Of a stretch of 64,000 nucleotides of DNA, positions 16,352 through 24,906 are shown in pieces. This DNA is from Gammaproteobacteria bacterium (GTDB lineage Bacteria; Pseudomonadota; Gammaproteobacteria; Steroidobacterales; Steroidobacteraceae): positions 183,916 to 247,915 of the forward strand of contig PLUE01000037.1 of the NCBI GenBank assembly GCA_003164785.1, in the 5' to 3' direction. The notes beneath the pieces are model-generated. The model ran no database searches and was not told the origin of the DNA. It saw only the letters and a program-made list of their open reading frames with translations. The stretch's first letter is position 1; each line of letters begins with the position of its first letter. The translations under genes were made by a program, and so were the position numbers.

Positions 16352-17935
16352 GTGACAATGCCGCTGCGAATGCTGTTGATGGTCGCCGGGCTCGGCGCGG
16401 GAGTTGCGGGGGCCGGCCTACCGGGCGCGGGATTTGCGAGGGCCGGCGTTCCGCTCATCGATGCGGCCGGCGCGAATCAGCATGCGGCCGCAATGGCGTT
16501 GATCGACGGCGGCGCCGACGTCAAGGCGCGCGATGTCGATGGCACCACGGCGCTGCATTGGGCCGTTCACAACGACGATGCCGTGCTGGTCGCGCGACTG
16601 CTGCATGACGGCGCCGATGTCGCCGCCGTGAACGATTACGGCTCGAGCCCGATGCAGGAGGCGGCCGTTGCTGCCGATCCGGTCGTGCTCAAGGCCCTGC
16701 TCAAGGCCGGTGCGAACGTCGATTCGCCGAATGCCGAGGGCCAGACCGCCCTGATGGTGGTGGCGCGCAGCGGGAACGTCGAGGCGGCCAAGCTGTTGCT
16801 GAGTCACGGCGCCAAGATCAACGCCGTCGAGCAATGGGGCGGCCAGTCAGCGCTCATGTGGGCGGCGGCCGAAAGCCAGCCGGAGATGGTGAAGTTCCTG
16901 ATCTCGAAGGGCGCCGAGGTCAACGCGCGCTCGGCGGTCCGCGATTGGCAGCGCCGCGTCACGGCGGAAGGCCGGCCCAAGAATATGAATCACGGCGGTT
17001 TCTCGCCGTTGCTCTACGCCGCCCGGGAAGGCTGCGCGGAGTGCGCAAAGTACCTCATCAAGGGACACGCGGATCTGAACCTGACCGATCCGGACGGCAC
17101 GACGCCGTTGGTGTTGGCGCTCACCAACATGCACTTCGATTTCGCCGCCGTCCTCATCGGCGCCGGCGCCGACGTGAACAAATGGGATTTTTGGGGTCGG
17201 ACTCCGCTGTACTCGGCGATCGATCTGAACACCCTGCCGCTCGGCGGCCGGCCCGATGTGCCGTCGACGGATACCTTGACGGGTTACCAGATCGCGGAAA
17301 TGCTCCTCAAGGCGGGTGCCAACCCCAATGCCCAGTTGATCCTTCGCCCTCCCTATCGGAACGGCGTGTTCGACCGCGGCGGCGACCAGGTGATTTCCAC
17401 CGGCGCGACCCCGTTGCTGGTCGCGGCGAAGATCGGGGACACGGCGTCGGTCGCGCTGCTCTTGAAGTATCACGCGATCGTGGATCTGCCGACGGCGGCC
17501 GGGGTGACCCCGGTGATGGCGGCGGCCGGCATGGGCCACAGCTTCAATCCGACGCGCGGGCGATACAAAACCGACGCCGAGGCGGCGGAGTCGGTGCGCT
17601 TGCTGCAACAAGCGGGCGCGTCGATCGTTGCCCACGCCAATGATGGTCTGACTCCGCTGCACAGCGCCGCGGAGCACGGCTGGAACGAGACGGTCACGTT
17701 GCTGGTCGCGGACGGCGCGCCGCTCGAGCCGCTCGATGCCAAGGGCCTCACTCCTCTCGATCATGCGGTCGGGCGGCACGAGCGGGCGTTTCTCGAACCC
17801 GAGCATGTTCGTCAGGAGTCGACGATCAAGTTGCTGACGGGAGATATCGTCGCGGCGACGGGCCGTGCCCCCAAGGAGTTCGCCGGTACGCTGAACACCC
17901 AGACCCGCGGCACCGGGGCCGCCCAGGTCAACTGA
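16352..17935 (+). CDS. Exported ankyrin-repeat protein, cassette copy 1
   Basis: 527 residues from GTG 16352 (or ATG 16358, two codons on), starting one base after the DUF1552 stop. A signal peptide (MPLRMLLMVAGLGAGVAG and a Gly/Ala-rich tail) implies a periplasmic location. About nine to ten ankyrin repeats are visible by the recurring G.T.L..A and LL..GA....... pattern (for example DGTTALHWAV, GQTALMVVARSGN, GLTPLHSAAEHGWN). A conserved insert RLIQAxP-like region around EGCAECAK and DFWGRTPLYSAIDLN is shared with copy 2. Ankyrins bind other proteins, so it may be the scaffold for the cytochrome or the DUF1552 protein. A hairpin follows. Confidence 0.88.
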   Translation: MTMPLRMLLMVAGLGAGVAGAGLPGAGFARAGVPLIDAAGANQHAAAMALIDGGADVKARDVDGTTALHWAVHNDDAVLVARLLHDGADVAAVNDYGSSPMQEAAVAADPVVLKALLKAGANVDSPNAEGQTALMVVARSGNVEAAKLLLSHGAKINAVEQWGGQSALMWAAAESQPEMVKFLISKGAEVNARSAVRDWQRRVTAEGRPKNMNHGGFSPLLYAAREGCAECAKYLIKGHADLNLTDPDGTTPLVLALTNMHFDFAAVLIGAGADVNKWDFWGRTPLYSAIDLNTLPLGGRPDVPSTDTLTGYQIAEMLLKAGANPNAQLILRPPYRNGVFDRGGDQVISTGATPLLVAAKIGDTASVALLLKYHAIVDLPTAAGVTPVMAAAGMGHSFNPTRGRYKTDAEAAESVRLLQQAGASIVAHANDGLTPLHSAAEHGWNETVTLLVADGAPLEPLDAKGLTPLDHAVGRHERAFLEPEHVRQESTIKLLTGDIVAATGRAPKEFAGTLNTQTRGTGAAQVN

Positions 17936-17949
17936 GCGGCGTCGGCTCG

Positions 17950-17969
17950 GCCGGGGCGCCTCGCCCGGC
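17950..17969. terminator. Hairpin between convergent ankyrin and PQQ genes
   Basis: GCCGGGGCG (17950-17958) pairs with CGCCCGGC (17962-17969) across a three-base loop with one bulged G. It is 14 bases after the ankyrin stop and 33 before the 3' end of the PQQ dehydrogenase gene. No T-run on either strand. Confidence 0.6.
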
Positions 17970-18002
17970 GTTAGTTAGTCAGCGTCCTCCAAGGATCGCG
18001 GA

Positions 18003-20102
18003 TCAACGCGGCCCGGGCGCGAACAATTCGGTGCTGATGTAACCCGCCGCGTCGCGCAGCTCCTCGGGCTTGAGGATGCCCTTGAACGACGGCATCTCAT
18101 TGCGACCCGCCGTTGCCGTGGCGACGATGAACGCAGGGTCGTGCGCTGCATTCTGCAGCGGTGCGCCGCCGTGGCTGCCGAGCCCCGTATCGCCATGGCA
18201 CGCGACGCAGTAGCTGCGAAATACGCGTTTGCCGTTGGCGATGTCCGCCGGCCCAGACGCGATTTTTGTATCCGCTGCCGGCGGTGGCCCGAAACGTGAC
18301 GGAGCGGTCTGGACCGGGAATGATTCGAGCATGCCGGCCAGCGAGAACATCCAGACGCTGTCGCCCTTTTTATTGCCGGCGAACAACGTACCGCCAGACA
18401 ATACGGCCACGCGCTGCTGACCCTTGTACATAAAGGTGCTGGCAGTGGAATTGACGCCCGCATCCGTTTGGAATTGCCACAGTTTGTCGCCGTTGGATTT
18501 ATCGAGGGCGGTAAATAGACCGCTGCTGCGGCCGACGAACAACAGGCCTCCCGCCGTCGCGGTTGACCCGCTGAAGCAGCCCTCGTGCCATTGTTGGCGC
18601 CAGACGATGCGGTTGCTCTTCAGATCGACCGCGCCGAATACGCCGCGTCCCGCGACCCCGGTCATGGCGCCGCCGCCCTTCTGCCACATGCCGCCGAATT
18701 GGGGTTTGTCGGGAGATTTGAGATCCACGAACGACGAGGCGAGATTGTCGATGCCGCAGAAATAAAAGTAATTGGTCTCCGGGTCGTAGGAACTCGGCGG
18801 CCAATTGACTGCCATCTGCGGCTTGTACACCACGACCTTGTCCCAGAAGGGCGTGAAAATGTTGCCGCCATTGACGAGGGAGAAGCCCTCCGGCGCCATG
18901 TCGACGCTCTGTGGCACCACCGAATCACCCACCGGATAGGGCTGGGTGGCCGCGGAAGCCTGCCGCGGTTCCTGTGGCACGGGGCGTTCCTCGATGCCCA
19001 GCAGCGGTTCGCCGGTCGCCCGGTCAAGGATATAGATCCAGCCGGTCTTGGAGACCTCGGCGATGCCGTGACGCATCGTGCCGCCGTAGGGCGCATCGAA
19101 CAGAATCACGGGATTGGGCGAGTCATAATCCCAGATGTCGTGATGCACCTGCTGGAAGTGCCAGCGGCGCTGTCCCGTCTTGATGTCGACCGCGATCATC
19201 GAGACGGTGAACAAATTATCGCCGGGGCGCACGCCGCCGTTGTAGGCAGGCCCGGCGTTCCCGGTCGAAAAATAGAGCAGGCCGAGAGCCGGATCGTACG
19301 CGGGCGTTTGCCAGACCGCGGCGCCGCCGTATTTCCACACGTCGCCGTCTTTCGGCCAGGTGTTGCTGCCGAATTCTCCCGGCGCCGGAATCGTGTAGAA
19401 GGTCCAGCGCAATTTGCCGTTCTTCGCGTCATAGGCCTTGATGCGTCCGCGCATGCCCATGTCGCCACCGACGAAGCCGGTGATGATCATGCCATCCGCG
19501 TACAGTGGCGCACCCGTGATGGAGAAACCCTCCAGCGGATTCTCCGCCTGGATCGACCAGGCTACCTTGCCGGTGCGCTGATCGAGAGCGACCAGCTTGG
19601 CGTCCAGCTGGCCCACGTAAATCTTGCCGTCGCCCATGGCGAGTCCGCGGCTGAGCCACCCGCAGCAGATCTTCACGCGAGCCGGGTCCAGCTTCGCCTG
19701 GTAGCTCCAGAGAATAGCGCCGGTGTCCACGTCGACGGCGAACACGTCATCGGCGCCGGTGACCATGTACAGCACGCCGTCGTAAACGAGCGGCTGGGCC
19801 TGAGCGGAGTACTGCGGCCCGACCCCGGAACCGTTCAGGTGCGTCCGCCAATCGGCCTTGAGCTGTTTCACATTGTCGCGGTTGATTTGAGTCAACGGCG
19901 AGTAGCGTTGATTGTAGATAGTGCCGCCGTTGGTGATCCAACCGTCGGTGGGCAACGCCGTGAGCTGGGAGTCGGTGAAGGCAGGAGATGCTGCGATCTT
20001 CGTGCCGGGAGAAACGGGCGTGGGCGCCGCCGTCGCGGTCTGCTGGCTGCCCAGCGCCGCACTCAGGGCCAATCCGACGACCGCCGACCGGCGGCAAGCC
20101 AT
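18003..20102 (-). CDS. PQQ-dependent quinohemoprotein alcohol dehydrogenase
   Basis: About 699 residues from ATG 20102; a GTG at 20111, overlapping the upstream stop as GTGA, is an alternative. Signal peptide at the N-terminus. PQQ propeller evidence: repeated tryptophan-docking motifs (VAWSIQAE, KLRWTFY, RRWHFQQ, KLWQFQT), the vicinal cysteine pair KICCGW (Cys146-147), STGNAGP and WDYDSPNP with the catalytic Asp. The C-terminus carries one heme c site CVACH (Cys632-His636). Such type II enzymes oxidise an alcohol or aldehyde in the periplasm and pass electrons through PQQ and heme to the chain. The Asp two residues past the catalytic Asp resembles lanthanide-binding relatives. It follows an MFS gene by 5 bases. 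Confidence 0.9.
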   Translation of the reverse strand: MACRRSAVVGLALSAALGSQQTATAAPTPVSPGTKIAASPAFTDSQLTALPTDGWITNGGTIYNQRYSPLTQINRDNVKQLKADWRTHLNGSGVGPQYSAQAQPLVYDGVLYMVTGADDVFAVDVDTGAILWSYQAKLDPARVKICCGWLSRGLAMGDGKIYVGQLDAKLVALDQRTGKVAWSIQAENPLEGFSITGAPLYADGMIITGFVGGDMGMRGRIKAYDAKNGKLRWTFYTIPAPGEFGSNTWPKDGDVWKYGGAAVWQTPAYDPALGLLYFSTGNAGPAYNGGVRPGDNLFTVSMIAVDIKTGQRRWHFQQVHHDIWDYDSPNPVILFDAPYGGTMRHGIAEVSKTGWIYILDRATGEPLLGIEERPVPQEPRQASAATQPYPVGDSVVPQSVDMAPEGFSLVNGGNIFTPFWDKVVVYKPQMAVNWPPSSYDPETNYFYFCGIDNLASSFVDLKSPDKPQFGGMWQKGGGAMTGVAGRGVFGAVDLKSNRIVWRQQWHEGCFSGSTATAGGLLFVGRSSGLFTALDKSNGDKLWQFQTDAGVNSTASTFMYKGQQRVAVLSGGTLFAGNKKGDSVWMFSLAGMLESFPVQTAPSRFGPPPAADTKIASGPADIANGKRVFRSYCVACHGDTGLGSHGGAPLQNAAHDPAFIVATATAGRNEMPSFKGILKPEELRDAAGYISTELFAPGPR

Positions 20103-20107
20103 GATGT

Positions 20108-21415
20108 TCACGATTGCGGGGCGGCCGCTGCCGCGTGTTCGCTCAAAATGCGACCGTCGTAGCGTCCGATGAACAGCGAGCCGACCAGGGCGACCAACGC
20201 GCATCCGCACATGAAGTACGCCGGACCCACCGGCGAGCCGGTCAGCTTGACGAGCAGGGTCGCCGCCAGCGGCGCCGCGCCGCTGAACACGGAAAAGGCG
20301 AGGTTGAAGGAGAGCGCAACTCCCGTGAAGCGGATCCGCGTGGGGAACAGGTCAGCGGCGATCGCGCTCATCGGCCCGTTGATGAGGGACGCCACCAATC
20401 CGGCGGCCGCGAACAGGAGAATGATGCCGACGCTGTGATCTGCCGCGGCCTGGAAGAAGGGGAAGCTCAAGAGAGCAATCAAGAACGCGCCCGTGCCGAG
20501 GATCCGTCGTCGTGGAATCCGGTCGCCGAGCCATGCCGCGACCAGCAGGCCGCAGGACAGAACGACCAGACAGACGTTTTGCGCCTGAATGGCGATCAGA
20601 TTCGTGTAGCCCATGACCCGCGGCAGGAAGGCCGGCATGGCGAACAGCAAGCCGTTGAAGCCCGCCGTCGCCGTCATCGCGGTCACCGCGATGACCACCT
20701 GGACCGGATAGGCGCGGATGACCTCGATGAATGGTCGCTTGGCCGCGGCATGCTGCATGAGTTTGAAGCCCGGCGTTTCCTCGAGCGACAGGCGCAGCCA
20801 GAAGCCCACCAACCCCGTCAGGCCGCCGAACAGGAAGCCGACTCGCCAGCCCCACTGCGCCACCTGGGCGGGCAGCAAGGCGGTGTGCACCACGAGGCTC
20901 AGCAGCGAGGCCAGTGCGACGCCGGAGTTGACGCAGAAGAAGATGACGCCGGCCGCATAACCCGCCCGCCGCGGAGCGGTCTCGACCACGTAGGTGATCG
21001 CCCCGGGAAGTTCGCCGCCCAGACAGAAGCCTTGGATCAACCGCAGCATCACCATCAGGATCGACGAGGTGATCCCCCACGTGGCAAATGTCGGCAGCAG
21101 GCCCATCGCCACCGTGGACAGGGACATGATGAGGATCGCGATGATGAACACACGTCGGCGTCCGTAGCGATCGCCGAAATGACTGAACACGATGCCGCCC
21201 AACGGACGGAACAAGTAGCCCACCGCAAACGCCGAAAACGACAGGATGAGCGAGGTGAGCGGATCGGAGGCCGGAAAGAACGCCGTGCCGATGTACTGTG
21301 CGAATACGCTGTAGATGACGAAGTCGTAGAACTCGAGCGCGCCGCCCAGGCTCGATAGGATGATGACGCGCCATTGTGAGCGCGCAATGCCGGCCGGTGC
21401 CGTCTCGCGAATCAT
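20108..21415 (-). CDS. MFS metabolite:proton symporter (MHS family)
   Basis: 435 residues, twelve hydrophobic helices. The N-terminal GGALEFYDFVIYSVFAQYIG, and SFSAFAVGYLFRPLGGIVFSHFGDRYGRRR, are the family signatures of the metabolite:H+ symporters that move organic acids such as ketoglutarate, shikimate or protocatechuate-type anions. Inner membrane. It is upstream of the PQQ dehydrogenase gene in the same direction with a 5-base gap, so the two form an operon; the carrier may import the acid produced in the periplasm or the dehydrogenase product (inference). Divergent from cassette copy 2. Confidence 0.88.
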   Translation of the reverse strand: MIRETAPAGIARSQWRVIILSSLGGALEFYDFVIYSVFAQYIGTAFFPASDPLTSLILSFSAFAVGYLFRPLGGIVFSHFGDRYGRRRVFIIAILIMSLSTVAMGLLPTFATWGITSSILMVMLRLIQGFCLGGELPGAITYVVETAPRRAGYAAGVIFFCVNSGVALASLLSLVVHTALLPAQVAQWGWRVGFLFGGLTGLVGFWLRLSLEETPGFKLMQHAAAKRPFIEVIRAYPVQVVIAVTAMTATAGFNGLLFAMPAFLPRVMGYTNLIAIQAQNVCLVVLSCGLLVAAWLGDRIPRRRILGTGAFLIALLSFPFFQAAADHSVGIILLFAAAGLVASLINGPMSAIAADLFPTRIRFTGVALSFNLAFSVFSGAAPLAATLLVKLTGSPVGPAYFMCGCALVALVGSLFIGRYDGRILSEHAAAAAPQS

Positions 21416-21478
21416 TAAACCTTCCCCTGTGACCGCGAGATAGAGACAAAACTGCCCGTTCGCTTATCTATACTATCG

Positions 21479-21484
21479 TATAAT
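21479..21484 (+). promoter_or_regulatory. Probable -10 box of cassette copy 2
   Basis: A consensus TATAAT ends 8 bases before the ATG of the MBL-fold gene, so transcription would start at about 21490-21492 and give an mRNA with almost no leader. TATAC/GTATA forms a small palindrome over the box. No good -35 hexamer is visible at the proper distance, which suggests activation or an extended promoter. Confidence 0.5.
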
Positions 21485-21492
21485 ACGCGGCT

Positions 21493-22431
21493 ATGAATGC
21501 GACTTCCGATCGTCGAAACTTTTTGAAATCCGCGCTCGGTGCCGCGGCCGCGCTGCCCCTCGGTTTGCTGGGCGCTCGAGCGCACTCGCGGTCGCAAACG
21601 ACCTCTCTTTCGGTCGAGCATCTGACGGATAGCTTGCTACTCATCAGCGGCTCGGGCTGCAACATCGTGGCGCTCAAAGGGCCCGACGGCGTCTTGATGG
21701 TCGACGGAGGTTCCGCGGATCGCTCCGCCGAGGTTCTGCAGGCCATCGAGCACGAGTTCGGTTCGGCCCCGCGCATTCTGTTCAATACCCACTGGCATCC
21801 CGAGCACGTCGGCTGCAATGAACGGGTGGGCAAGGCGGGCGGGAAGATCATCGCGCACGAGAACACCAAGTTGTGGCTCGGCACCGAGGTGCGTCAGGAG
21901 TGGGCGCATCGCGTGGTCGAACCGCTGCCGGTGCGGGCGCGCCCGAACAGTACGTTTTACACGACCGGTAAAATGGAGTTCGGCGGCGAGCAGATCGACT
22001 ATGGCTACCTCGGCCAGGCGCATACGGACGGGGACATTTACATATTCTTCAGGCAGGCGAACGTTTTGGTGGCTGGCGATGTCGTATCTGTAGGAAGCTA
22101 CCCAATTCTGGATTATACGACCGGAGGGTGGATCGGCGGCATGACCGACGCGACGCAACAGTTGGTCAATCTGTCCAATGAGAGCACCCGCATCATTCCG
22201 GGGACGGGGCCGGTGCAGACTCGCGCCGACGTGGTCGCGGAGCAGCAGATGTTGGCCAAGGTGAAGGACACGCTTTGGCAGATGATACGCAAGGGGTTCG
22301 GTGCCGAGGACATGATCGCGGCGGCGCCGACCAAGGAGTTCGACCCGAAGTGGGGAAATCCGGACCTATTGATCGCGAACGCCTACATGGGCATGTATGG
22401 TCATATACGGGAAATGGGCGGCGTGGTTTAG
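21493..22431 (+). CDS. Exported MBL-fold metallohydrolase, cassette copy 2
   Basis: 312 residues. The start SDRRNFLKSALGAAAALPLG is a twin-arginine-like signal. Motifs: VDGG, THWHPEH with His100, His102, Glu104 and His105, AHENTKLWLG and QAHTDGDIY. It keeps the last His of the metal motif that copy 1 has as Gln; both copies have Glu where Asp is usual. It is directly upstream of the PSD cytochrome gene (18-base gap) in the same direction, unlike copy 1, which is divergent. Probably leaderless or with a very short leader. Function unknown; a periplasmic hydrolase of the MBL fold. Confidence 0.87.
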   Translation: MNATSDRRNFLKSALGAAAALPLGLLGARAHSRSQTTSLSVEHLTDSLLLISGSGCNIVALKGPDGVLMVDGGSADRSAEVLQAIEHEFGSAPRILFNTHWHPEHVGCNERVGKAGGKIIAHENTKLWLGTEVRQEWAHRVVEPLPVRARPNSTFYTTGKMEFGGEQIDYGYLGQAHTDGDIYIFFRQANVLVAGDVVSVGSYPILDYTTGGWIGGMTDATQQLVNLSNESTRIIPGTGPVQTRADVVAEQQMLAKVKDTLWQMIRKGFGAEDMIAAAPTKEFDPKWGNPDLLIANAYMGMYGHIREMGGVV

Positions 22432-22449
22432 CCACCGAGGCAGCTAACG

Positions 22450-24885
22450 ATGAATCGCAAGCGGTATAAGGTCTTGGCGCTGTATGGATTGCTGTCCTGG
22501 GGCGGCGCCGCCATGGCGGCCGATACGGCGCAGGAGCCGCCCGTGGATCCGCGTTGGAATCTGCTCAAGGACTATTGCAGCGAATGCCACAATGCGACGG
22601 ACTGGGCCGGCGGCATCGCGTACGACACCATGACGCCCGACGACATCCCCACCGAAGCGAAGACTTTCGAGGCGGTGGTGAGCAAGCTGCGGGGACGCAT
22701 GATGCCGCCGCCGGGCAAACCACAACCGGATCAAGCCGCGGTCAATTCGTTCGTATCCTGGATGGAGCACGGGCTCGATCAGGCCGATGCGGCTCATCCC
22801 GATCCCGGCAATGTCGTCCTGCACCGGTTGAACCGCACCGAGTACGCGCGCGCCGTCCAGGAAATGCTCGACTTGAAGATCGATCCGGCGGCGTTGTTGC
22901 CGAAGGACACGAAAAGCGACGGTTTCGACAACGTCGCCAATGTCCTGAAGGTCTCGCCGACCTTTCTCGACCAGTATATTTCCGCGGCGCGGACGGTGAG
23001 TGCGGCGGCGCTCGGGAACGCCACGGCGCCGAAGAGCGTCACGACCTACCGTGCCGGCAATCATGATCAGAACGACCATATCGAGGGCCTGCCGCTCGGC
23101 ACGCGCGGCGGCATGCTTGCCACCCACGTGTTCCCGGCGGACGGAGAGTATGAGTTCAATATCTCGGCGTTGTCGGGGGTTGGCTACATCGGTGGTCTCG
23201 ACACGGCGAATACGCTGATACTCACCATCGACGATAAAAAGATCTTTCAGGCGGATCTGGGCGGCCCGAAGGACCTGAAAGCCGCTGACCAGACCGGCGT
23301 CGAATTCGTCAACGCACTGAAGGAGCGCTTCCAACACGTGCGCGCCAAGGTGACCGCCGGCCCGCACGACGTCGGGCTTGCTTTCGTCTCGCACAGCTTC
23401 GCCGAATCGGACGAGATGCTGCAGCCTTACCGGCCGGGCGGCGGCATGGATCGCATTCCTCACGTCGGCGGCGTCGACATCGTCGGTCCCTTCAATGCGG
23501 CCGGCGTGAGCGAGACGCCGAGCCGTCGACGGATCTTCGTTTGCCATCCGAAGAGCGCGGCGGACGAAGAGCCGTGCGCCAGGCAGATCTTTGCGTCCCT
23601 CGAGCTGCATGCGTTTCGACGACCGATCAAGGACGTGGATCTGCAGGCGCCCATGCGCTTTTATCAGACCGCGCGGCAGACGGCATCGTTCGACGCGGGC
23701 ATTCAGAGCGGGCTCGTCGCCATTCTGGCGAGCCCCAAGTTTCTCTATCGTGCCGAGGATGTGCCGACGAACCTGACCGCCGGGGCGTCCTTCCGCATCA
23801 GCGATCTGGACCTCGCCTCGCGGCTGGCCTTCTTCCTCTGGAGCGAGGGCCCCGATGACGAGCTGCTCACGGTGGCCGCCAACAACAAGCTGCACGAACC
23901 GGCGGTGCTCGAGGCCCAGGTGCGCCGCATGTTGGCGGACAAGCGTTCGCGGTCGTTGTCGACGAATTTTGCCAACCAATGGCTGCAGGTGGACAGCATC
24001 GACAAGGTCGACCCGGATCCGACGCTGTTTCCGAGCTTCGACGAAGATTTGCGCGTGGCCATGCACCGCGAGATCGAGCTGTTCGTCGACAGCGTGTTCC
24101 GCCAGGATCTGAACGTCGAGAAGTTGATGACGGCCAATTGGACCTTCGTCAACGAACGGCTGGCCCTCCACTACGGAATTCCCGATGTCAGGGGCAGCGT
24201 GTTCCGTCGCGTCACCCTGACCGATTCACACCGGTTCGGCATTCTCGGCAAGGCCGGGATGTTGATGGGCACCTCGTACGGCAATCGCACGGCGCCGGTG
24301 TTGCGCGGCGCCTGGATTCTCGAGAATATCACCGGAACGCCGCCGAAGGCGCCCCCGGCCAACATCAAAGCCCTGCAGGAGAACGTCCCGGGGGCGACGG
24401 CACTCACGGTGCGTCAACGCATGGAATTGCATCGCAACCAGGCTTCGTGCAACGCGTGTCACGGCATCATGGATCCGCTCGGCCTCTCGCTGGAGAATTT
24501 CGATGCCATCGGCCAGTGGCGGGATCGGGATCGCGAAGCCGGGGACGTGATCGACGCGAGCGGGCAGATGGTGACGGGCCAGAAATTGAACGGCCCGGAT
24601 GACGTGCGCGCCGCTTTGATGGCGAACCCCGAGCAGTTCGTGCAGACCCTGACCATGAAGTTGATGACCTTTGCGCTCGGTCGAACGGTCGAATATCACG
24701 ATATGCCGACGATCAGGGCGATCGTGCACCATGCCGCCGCGGACGACTACCGCTTTTCTTCGTTGGTCTTAGGGATCGTCAAGAGCGACCCATTCCAGAT
24801 GAAGCAGCTGTCGAACGACGCGCCGGCGGGCTTGACCACCGCACAAGTCGCCGCACCGCCAGCGCAAGCCGCCACACCGCATTGA
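22450..24885 (+). CDS. PSD/DUF1592-type two-heme c-type cytochrome protein, cassette copy 2
   Basis: 811 residues with a short signal peptide (LALYGLLSWGGAAMAAD). Heme sites CSECH (Cys43, Cys46, His47) and CNACH (Cys667, Cys670, His671), each in the same setting as in copy 1 (DWAGGIAYDTM; GIMDPLGLSLENFDAIG). Shared blocks include RMMPPPGKPQP, LHRLNRTEYARAVQEML, DGFDNVANVLKVSPTFLD, ILASPKFLYRAED and LASRLAFFLWSEGPDDELL. It is thus a full-length paralogue, not a fragment. The copy is shorter at the N-terminus and lacks the Ala/Pro-rich linker. Periplasmic electron-transfer role inferred from the two hemes; substrate unknown. Confidence 0.9.
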   Translation: MNRKRYKVLALYGLLSWGGAAMAADTAQEPPVDPRWNLLKDYCSECHNATDWAGGIAYDTMTPDDIPTEAKTFEAVVSKLRGRMMPPPGKPQPDQAAVNSFVSWMEHGLDQADAAHPDPGNVVLHRLNRTEYARAVQEMLDLKIDPAALLPKDTKSDGFDNVANVLKVSPTFLDQYISAARTVSAAALGNATAPKSVTTYRAGNHDQNDHIEGLPLGTRGGMLATHVFPADGEYEFNISALSGVGYIGGLDTANTLILTIDDKKIFQADLGGPKDLKAADQTGVEFVNALKERFQHVRAKVTAGPHDVGLAFVSHSFAESDEMLQPYRPGGGMDRIPHVGGVDIVGPFNAAGVSETPSRRRIFVCHPKSAADEEPCARQIFASLELHAFRRPIKDVDLQAPMRFYQTARQTASFDAGIQSGLVAILASPKFLYRAEDVPTNLTAGASFRISDLDLASRLAFFLWSEGPDDELLTVAANNKLHEPAVLEAQVRRMLADKRSRSLSTNFANQWLQVDSIDKVDPDPTLFPSFDEDLRVAMHREIELFVDSVFRQDLNVEKLMTANWTFVNERLALHYGIPDVRGSVFRRVTLTDSHRFGILGKAGMLMGTSYGNRTAPVLRGAWILENITGTPPKAPPANIKALQENVPGATALTVRQRMELHRNQASCNACHGIMDPLGLSLENFDAIGQWRDRDREAGDVIDASGQMVTGQKLNGPDDVRAALMANPEQFVQTLTMKLMTFALGRTVEYHDMPTIRAIVHHAAADDYRFSSLVLGIVKSDPFQMKQLSNDAPAGLTTAQVAAPPAQAATPH

Positions 24886-24906
24886 GTTGACCAGAGGACC
24901 GCCATC

